Of a stretch of DNA of 64,000 nt, positions 56,905-64,000 are shown in pieces. Position 1 is the stretch's first letter. The number at the start of each line of letters is the position of its first letter. The DNA comes from Prosopocoilus inquinatus. Lineage: Eukaryota > Arthropoda > Insecta > Coleoptera > Lucanidae. The stretch spans positions 35,371,001-35,435,000 of the forward strand of contig CM069876.1 in NCBI GenBank assembly GCA_036172665.1. The letters run 5' to 3'. The notes under the pieces were generated by a model, which ran no database searches, had not been told where the DNA came from, and saw nothing but the letters and a program-made list of their open reading frames with translations. Both the position numbers and the translations under genes were made by a program.

Positions 56905-58825
56905 CAACCTATTAACCTAAAATCACGGCCTTTTGCGATAACGAATAAATATACAATGGTTTGTTTGTTACTTGTTAGATTGTTTATCTTGTAAAAGCGT
57001 ATGGGATTAGGCAACCCAGTTAACACCCCGATGTTAACAGCGTTGCCTATAAAGTGTTTTTTTTTCCTTTTGATCTCCGAGAATTTAATAAGCAACTTTA
57101 CAGACGGAGATGAACACCTACCTAGAATTGATTCGGCTTCCCCGTGTAGGAATAGGCGACGCGATGTTAATTAGGTTGCCTACAAAAAATAATTTTTCCT
57201 TTTTATTTCCCAAAAATTTAATAAGCAACTTCAAACGATCCTCCTCCTCCTCCTCCCCCTTGATGGCAATGAATGCCTCAAATTCCGTGGGCTTCAGCAG
57301 CGTGCATCAAACATCCCCGCGCGGGTTATTTACAGACGCGTTCTTGGCATTTCTTTGAAGTTAGCCGCAATTAATATCCATTCGCCATTGTGAATCCCCT
57401 AACACTCGACTGGCTGTCTTGTCGGCAAAGCGAATTAAATCCGCCGTTTTTTGGGGGCGACTCGTTCTCCGCCTCCTGCTTCTCTTTTTCTTCTTCTTCT
57501 TGCGGCTTCCTGGATACTTTCGTGCCGCCGCAATTACGTTTTTGCGACGCAATTAATCTCGCGCGGAGGAATAAAAAATTTGAAGGATTTACGAAGATTT
57601 GTGGCTTCAGCGTTAATTTTTCTAATTTTTTTATTCTGAATATATCAAGCCCCAATTAAACTTCTTTTACACCGTCGTGTTTTTTCATTAAAAAAAATAA
57701 ATAAGGACATTCATTCATTTCCACCGCCTTCGTGCTCTGTTACATGTTTTTTAATTTAAAAATGGCGAAATTAACTTTAATATGTTTGCTTTTAATTCAA
57801 CCCAGACGTACGTAGTTAAAACATTAAAGCTAATTATACGTATATTGTGGTCACAAGCGACTGGGGAGTTTCTTTTGTCGTAAATGTGTCGAGGGAATTC
57901 CCCCGAGGACCATCATCTAAAGACCTCGTGGAATAATTTCGTTCACTTATTGAAAACAAACAAATTTCAATACAATTAGCTCTCTGTAATTCGTTAATTG
58001 AACAGAAACTACAAATTATATTATACCGTCTTCATATTTTAAACTTATGATGATGGTGATGGTGGTTGGCGAGTATATGACCGATATTGTTACGTGTCTC
58101 CCTCGTTAAAATTTTTTAAGCACTTACATTCCTGGATAAATCCGGGCCGTCAGTAAAATCTCATCCCCAGTCGCTTCAAGAGAGAAAGTCCTCAAAACAC
58201 ACCCCCACTGACACGTGCATTACGTCGTATTACATTTTGACAGGAACGTATCACGCTGATCCAAAGTGGCGTACATTTTATTTAATTCATCGGACCTTCG
58301 TCCGAGGAGGAGATCGATCAGAATTTGAGGGGCAAACTGGGTTCTGTGAAAGCAACACAGCGCCTAATCGCCTATCAAATTTCAGAAACTTCTTTTGTGC
58401 TTGCACGTCCGGTACACTTTAGCTGCGCCGACGTGTATTTTTTTTTAAAAGAACAAATTGTGAATCCCCAAGACAAGCCAACGTTGTAATAAAATCCCCA
58501 AAAAAATCGATTTTAAGCACCCACCGAAAATAATAAAACAAACTAGCCAACATAGACACAAACAAAAATTCATCGTTTTTTTTTTGTCTATTTTTTGTCA
58601 ATGGTCTTTTGCTTATTAAATCAAGTCACATGTTTCGATTGAAACGAAATTTATTTGATTTCTTGACGCTGTCAAAATCGATTTTCCTCGATGACAAAAA
58701 TCTAAAATTACATTTTTTCATTTGTTATACGATTTTGTTTTCGACTTCTCAGCACTACAATTTCGACAGTCTTTTGTTTCTCAATGTACTTACATAATAA
58801 TAAAATAACAAACATAATAAATTGT
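56905..58825. other. No gene recognised
   Basis: AT-rich sequence with two short related hairpins (GGCAACCCAGTTAACACC…GATGTTAACAGCGTTGCC at about 57009-57050, and a shorter form near 57148-57183) and a CCT triplet run at 57239-57257. GC-richer bits at 57.4-57.5 kb show no conserved protein. It may be upstream intron or 5' flank of the cyclase gene. Confidence 0.4.
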
Positions 58826-61170
58826 GCAAGACGTGCGGACGAGGGTTGAAACCCACTTTTCATCCCTTTTTGTCTGTCCCCAATTCTTTAGAAAATTCGT
58901 ACAATGTTGTGTTGTAGTTATTTATTTTACAAGTTTAGAATTTAAGAAAGTTTATGCATTCTCGAGATATCTCTGAAGCACTAGCATATTTGTTTACGTT
59001 TATTAGTTTGGTAATATGATATGGAGGCTTGTTTAGTCTTGGCAGCAAAGAAACGGCAGAGACGGCAGTCTCCCGAGGGATAGCGCGGAAGGTGAAACGT
59101 GTCGGTAAGCGGGGCCGCGGTGGACCTGCTGATACATGTGGTGGCCGCGGTGTGTTGCCGGACATGAGATAGAGGGTGTCTGCAGAATATGACTTGATAT
59201 GGTATGTTCTGGCAGAAGTGTTAGGGCGGTACATTCTCACGATTGGCAATGCGGTTTGAGGGTCATTAGTCATGAGTTATGCAGAGGTATTCTGGTAGCA
59301 GAATATTGTCCGGGACGCGATCCGGGGCGTTGACCAGAGAATGGTACCGTGCACCAGCATACGGTATCGGGGCTCTTGCCGCGGCGTGCAAGCAGCGCCG
59401 ATAAAGAGTACGGTACCGGCAAACAATTAGCTGTATTCTGCATTCTTTGTGAGTGTGAATTCATTCCTGACCAGGTGATGGCATTGAGCTGTCCAGAAGA
59501 GTCTGACATGATGATGTTATTGGACTGGTACGGAGTGGTGCTTGACACTCACGCAGTCGGTGCATCAATTGATCCTGAGAACGTATGCTCGGGAGGCAAG
59601 GTATGCTAATATCCATCGGGAGGGGTGGGTTTTGTATCCACAGGTGAATGTGGGGGGTAATGCATGCGAAGATAAGAAGTCAGCGTGCGAGGACGACTTC
59701 TCCAGTGTCCAATATCATCATGAGGGAGCTACAACTTCTAGATTCGTCGCTGGAGCAGCTGGGGCAGGGAAAGCGGCCCGGTAAGTGAACTGTTCCATTT
59801 TACTGAATAGATACTCGTAAAGGGTTACTTATAATTTGCATGGTCCTTATCGAATTGGAATGCGATGCCCGGGAGCTAAGACGTCTACCCTCAGCGCCTG
59901 TTGTGGTCAAGGAAGCGAGAAAGAAAAAAAAACATTAAAAATGAGAGCCCTAACCAATAGTGAGTGAATGTTTATTGTAACTCCGTCCTCAGATAATATT
60001 GTTTGTCTATAATATTTAAACAAAAAAAAGAAAATCTAGCCAACAGTTGAATGAACTTCGATTTCTTTGGTAATAGCGCCCTGGTTTTGGCATGGAAAGC
60101 CAGAAATCTATTTCCAAATCGTTTTCCACGAATTACTCGAATGGCGTCTACTTATACATATTTTTGGAATTGTCGAAAGTGGTCCACTCTTTATCCCTTT
60201 CTCACCTACTAAAGAGTCCTTCCTTATAATAATTTAAATAAAAACCTGAATAATTAAATAACAAGACGTGTTCAAATTTAACAGAAACTTTCGTACGATA
60301 TAACAGAAGATTACAAAGAAACAATTTGTGAATTCAATGAATTTAATTAATAATTTAAAATTTATCAATTTCTACACAATTCATTCTAGTATGTGAAAGA
60401 GAGAAGAGAAGCCATGCACTTCTATAAAATTTGTTGGAGACTGAAATTTTTAAATAATAATGAATTTGTTCTATCTAAACTCACCTTCGCTGAATGCGGA
60501 TGCTTCTAGGTGCACTTTATTTAAACTAAATTAGGAAAATTAACTGATAGAAAATAATTTTTGAATTTTGAAAACTTTACGGCGAGGAAATTTTAAGACG
60601 TGGGTTACACAGACTAAGCCGTACTCGGAACTCTGCCGCGAACTTTCTTTTCTGGTTTTATTTATTACGAGTCCTAGGGTGACGTAGGAGCTAGAACCAG
60701 TCCCGGGATTTCTTGGAAATCCCTGGCACTGGAAGCTGAATTTTGATAACACGTGGAGCTTTCCAATGAGTCACCGTTGATTCACGTTCTGCAAAGCAAT
60801 GCAATGCAAGCTTGTTTATTTTTTTACATGATACCCTAGTCCCCAGTATGATCTCATTTTTTATAGTATATTCCACTGGCTGCACTAGTGTGCACTGAGT
60901 GTATCTCCATCTCGGTTCAGCTTTATGGAATGAATAAAACGAGATAGAGATGTCCTGAGTGCATACCGATGCAGCCAGTGGAAAACGCTATTAGTATGTC
61001 GCAAGCTGACTAATGCTTTCGTTATGCATATAAACTGCCTGTGTTTAATTTTGTATTTTCCAGTGAATCATACTTCGACATGATTTCTAATTTAGTAAAA
61101 TATCTGAATTAAATAAAGTGTGCTGAATTGCACAAAAAAATAATGATAAGGATGTGGATTTTTACAATTG
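58826..61170. repeat. Dispersed repeat R1, copy B, split by a solo LTR
   Basis: Left part 58826-58909 and right part 60046-61170 together align with 841-1930. Removing 58910-60045 plus one GTTG restores …GTACAATGTTGAATGAACTT…, which matches GTACGATATTGAATTT of copy A. Confidence 0.8.
58910..60045. mobile_element. Solo LTR, 1,136 bp, nested in repeat R1
   Basis: Ends TGTTGTAGTTATTTA and …AAATCTAGCCAACA (TG…CA with TGTTG/CAACA inversion), flanked by GTTG at 58906-58909 and 60046-60049. Much GC-richer than its surroundings. Alignment to copy A of R1 proves it is an insertion. ORFs on both strands have no recognisable domain, as expected of an LTR. Superfamily unknown; a 4-bp duplication suits Gypsy or BEL/Pao. 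Confidence 0.85.
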
Positions 61171-61623
61171 TAATCAAATATAAAGTGATTAAAGAAATCA
61201 TCAAAGCAAAATCAATTTAGAAAAATCAGTCAATCAACACTGTTTTGTTCGAATGATCAGTCATTTCAAAAAAAAAAGGAAGACACAATTGATTATTACT
61301 AGAATTCGCCAAAGATGGAAATACAAATTAAAAAAAAAAACTGAATTTTGTTTTGCTCATCAAAAAACAAAAAGAAGTACAAACCATAATACGGTCGATA
61401 AATATAACCGTTTCAGAAATTTTAGATCAAAAATTGTAGACACGGTGTCGCGACATAAACTGTTGATCAAGGTTTGTAGAGCTGGACCGTGTATGAGAAG
61501 GTTGAAGCTTTAAAAGATAGATTAAAACTCATTCTATTTACTTCACTTCATTTTGACGGATTGAAGTTTCGTGTGACGTCGCTGACGTCGTTACTTTTGC
61601 GGAGGAGAAAGTTCAAACTACAG

Positions 61624-61765
61624 CCTTAAGCTTGATTGCATATAACTTTTAAGCCAGGATTAAATTTTACCCTAAGTTAGCATGTGACAGGTATATTAAC
61701 ATTCAGCATATTGTGTGTCACATTCTAAGTTAGGCTTAAATTTAATCCTGCCCTTCATGTTTTAT
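61624..61765. mobile_element. Foldback MITE
   Basis: AAGCCAGGATTAAATTTTACC and CTAAGTTAG.ATGTGACA pair inverted with TGTCACATTCTAAGTTAGGC…TTAAATTTAATCCTG. No coding capacity. Confidence 0.65.
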
Positions 61766-62071
61766 GCAACCCACTCTTAAATAGGAACGAGGCGACTTGC
61801 CAGATGCAATATCAGTTTTACCAACCTTGTTGTTGATTGATAACCAAAAAGACAAACGAAATGAAAAATCTCGTTCCTTGAGACGTCAATTGCTGATTAT
61901 CACTTTTGATCGGAGTGTATTATCACCTGCCAAAGTGTGTAAAATTTTCTCATTAATGTGTACCTACAGTTAAATTAATTAAGACGGTCATATATGAGAA
62001 ATTGAGATTAACAATAACAATGAGAGCGAAAACAAAATTATGGTACAGAACATACAAAAGATTCTCTCTGT

Positions 62072-62097
62072 ATTATGTATGTATGTATGTATGTATG
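62072..62097. repeat. ATGT microsatellite
   Basis: Five to six TATG units in a row. Confidence 0.9.
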
Positions 62098-62940
62098 AAG
62101 ACGGAATTTTCTACATACATTTAAAGCTTTCGTTAGTTGCTAATGTTTTCTAGGAAAACAATTGGCTTTTATCCAGGGTTGGGAAGTTACGCGTAAACAA
62201 TGCGTAATTTATGCTGTAAATGTAAAAAAATTAAATAAATTTAAAACTCAAAATATCACAGTTAATGTCACTTCTGCCGATGATATTTTTATAATGTAAT
62301 GTATAACGAGTAACGGTTGCCACATTTAAAAAAAAAATCATTTTCCAAACTAATTTTACTTTCGGCTTTTACACCAAATTCAACTCGCCTGTTTTATTGT
62401 TTAATAATAATTGCAGTTTGGCAGTTGCGTTTGTTGACATGGGTTCTTTGCACCGACGCGAAGCGGCTGAATTTACTAAGGCCAAGAAACGACCGCGGAC
62501 GAACGCGTGATAAACAAATTCCTAAGATGAATCCGACGCACAGTAAAGAATTCTTAGGTAGCAGCGCGGGCGTTCGAAACGTGCATGCAACTTCCAGAAA
62601 TATTTTAATGTTATCTCATGGTCAAGGATTAAACACCATCTTTTATGCGGAACGTAGATTTTTATTCTAGCTCGGTTTCATATCGTGACATGAGGACACT
62701 CTTATTTCGTGACAAGGTGGAGGCGGCCTTATATCGTGACTTAGTGGAAGCGTTTCGTAACACAGTGAAGTGTTAAACTATCCAACTGAACTAAAATAGT
62801 AAAGGAGACTGTGGTTTAAGAAATAATTGAAATTAATTTCCGCCCACAATAATTTTATATCCGTAGATACATATTTCAGTACGCTACCAACTTAAAAGCA
62901 CTTAAAAAGATCTAAAAACAACCTAGTTATCCTAATAAAA

Positions 62941-63120
62941 TCATAAAAATATGAACCATATGAAAAAAGAGTAAGTGGGTGAGTTTATACCAGACACGAT
63001 TGGTCTCACCGATTTACCTGCCTTGTGTGTTTTGGAAAGGACATACAATTTGAGTACAGTGGGGTTAGATACATCAATCTTGAATTTATTCTGTTTAATA
63101 ATAAGATTGGGACATTTTAA
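62941..63120 (-). pseudogene. Penelope-type reverse transcriptase fragment
   Basis: The minus-strand frame reads IIKQNKFKIDVSNPTVLKLY, then VLSKTHKAGKSVRPIVSGIN and SPTYSF before a stop at 62941. LPK.HK.G...RPIVS.I.SPTY is a signature at the start of Penelope-like RTs (PLPKIHK in others; here LSKTHK). The same motifs occur in the right arm on the + strand (about 63185-63360: LYVLPKIHKVGKSC, then INSPTYSLSKW), but split by frameshifts and an in-frame stop. Catalytic YxDD blocks are absent. Dead fragment. Confidence 0.85.
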
Positions 63121-63430
63121 TCGTGTCTTTGACAGCTTTAATTAACTTTGGCGACGAGTTTCGGGCTAATTTGCCAAAGTTAATTAAAGCTCTCAAAGAC
63201 ACGATTAAAGAATGTCTCAATCTTATTACTAAACAGAATAAATTCAAGATTGATGTATTTAACCCACTGTACCCAATTTATATGTCCTTCCCAAAATACA
63301 CAAGGTAGGTAAATCGTGTCCGGTATAAACTCACCCACTTACTCTCTTTCCAAATGGTTCACATTTTTATGATTTTTATTAGGATGATTAGGTTGTTTTT
63401 AGATCTTTTTTAAGTGATTTTAAGTTGGTA

Positions 63431-63475
63431 GCGTACTGAAGATGGCAGCTTAGCTGCGGAAATACGTATCTACGG
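63431..63475 (+). ncRNA. Hammerhead ribozyme-like motif in Penelope arm
   Basis: In order: CGTA (stem I), CTGAAGA (core CUGANGA), TG, stem II GCAGC/GCTGC with loop TTA, G, GAAA (core), TACGTAT giving a self-complementary ATACGTAT stem III, C at 63470 (cleavage position after TATC), TACG pairing with CGTA. The self-complementary stem III is what dimer-acting small hammerheads of retroelements show. Stem II is slightly degenerate (bulged G, U·G closing pair). Confidence 0.55.
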
Positions 63476-63779
63476 TTATGAAATTATTGTGCACGGAGAT
63501 TAATTTCAATTATCCAACTGAAATTAGTTTAACGTGTTATTATGTTTTTCATGTAAGAAATTAACTCTTGTGTATCCAAATGCTACGGCTTTTGCTTTAA
63601 AAGACCTTTGAGAGGCCCTGAAGAGGGAATAATTGAATAACTTCTTCCATTGACTGCGTTCCTGTACATACAATTATTTTTTTTAAGCTCGCAATCGTTA
63701 TGAGTAGGACTTTTCGTATCTGTACTGTTCTTTAGAAATGGAAAATCAAAAATACGATGAGTATTAAAACGTTAAATTA

Positions 63780-64000
63780 TGAAAATATACGGGGTGATTA
63801 GAGCCCAACGGGAAATATTTTAAAGACGTGTTTGGTAACCATCCAAATTACGTAACATACGCGTAAGTTAAAATATTAAAGTACAATTTTCATTTCCTAC
63901 AAACATAATTAGTCTTCATTAGTGATATAAGTTCCTTAAATGACATCGGTCATGACAGTGGTCACAATAAAAATGACGGTCACGTCACAATGACCCTGTG
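63780..64000. other. Possible start of another repeat, cut by window end
   Basis: ACGGGGTGATTAGAGCCCAACGGG resembles the GGGTGATTC MITE ends, and GGTCATGACAGTGGTCACAAT.A.ATGACGGTCACGTCACAATGACC is internally repetitive. Nothing further can be said. Confidence 0.3.

Larger units (their letters stand above)
62823..63513. mobile_element. Penelope-like element palindrome
   Basis: Arms 62823-63152 and 63173-63513 are inverted copies around a 20-bp centre (CGACGAGTTTCGGGCTAATT). Both arms encode the same N-terminal part of a Penelope reverse transcriptase, running outward. The right arm has a hammerhead-like motif that is deleted in the left arm. This is a head-to-head pair of 3'-truncated copies. 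Confidence 0.85.

Noticed and set aside
57009..57183. Short related hairpins with GGCAACCC/GGGTTGCC
   Set aside because: Two or three diverged copies only; could be remnants of foldback elements, too little to define.
59270..59609. Overlapping ORFs on both strands of GC-richer DNA
   Set aside because: They lie inside the solo LTR defined by alignment to repeat R1; open frames are expected from its higher GC content.
62317..62670. 117-residue plus-strand ORF
   Set aside because: It starts in a poly-A/T tract; no recognisable family and codon use like the surrounding DNA. Not strong enough to call a gene.
1..64000. CRISPR arrays, prokaryotic operons, rRNA or tRNA genes
   Set aside because: None seen; the tandem repeats lack uniform spacers and the DNA is clearly eukaryotic.

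Overview
The window is AT-rich animal DNA with very long introns, several transposon superfamilies and no operon-like gene packing. It is almost certainly an insect: the only host gene recognised resembles insect type-2 adenylate cyclase (Ac76E group), and it is surrounded by mariner, hAT, Penelope, Ty3/Gypsy and non-LTR elements. The order (a beetle, for example) cannot be settled from this sequence.

Host gene. Four exons on the minus strand (52025-51889, 30036-29698, 29556-29362, 17664-17452) join in phase. They encode the six-helix M1 membrane domain, the linker before C1 and the start of the C1a catalytic domain ([12 protein letters not shown] ... [13 protein letters not shown]). The gene runs off the low-coordinate end: the next C1a exon (the GDCYYCVSGLP region) is not here. 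Most of the window up to 52 kb is therefore intron: at least 17.4 kb after the last exon, 11.7 kb in the next intron and 21.9 kb in the first visible intron. A fifth exon-like block (24411-24262) has coding codon usage and a good acceptor but is not explained by this protein.

Intron contents. 0-10 kb: LTR-derived ends, a non-LTR reverse transcriptase remnant, a dispersed repeat, foldback MITEs, a Penelope palindrome with a GIY-YIG endonuclease fragment, and a 1.5 kb terminal-inverted-repeat element. 11.3-12.9 kb: a MITE split by a truncated mariner. 14.6-16 kb: a CACGTG-rich repeat and a tandem duplication. 18.5-22.8 kb: a purine-rich repeat field. 31.9-40.2 kb: a palindrome with a hammerhead-ribozyme-like motif, then a complete, apparently young Ty3/Gypsy element (7,235 bp, identical-looking 1,189-bp LTRs, AGGT target duplication, Lys-tRNA primer site, gag and pol joined by a canonical -1 frameshift signal, no env). 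41.7-50.9 kb: hAT and MITE elements, tandem repeats and a second mariner with both ends but an inactivated gene.

Upstream region, 52-64 kb. No exon is recognised. It holds palindromes, two tandem duplications, a second copy of the dispersed repeat split by a 1,136-bp solo LTR with a 4-bp target duplication, and a Penelope palindrome whose arms still encode the start of the Penelope reverse transcriptase and carry a second hammerhead-like motif.

Most notable are the three Penelope-type palindromes, each with a hammerhead-like ribozyme motif, and the gag/pol frameshift signal in the intact Gypsy element.
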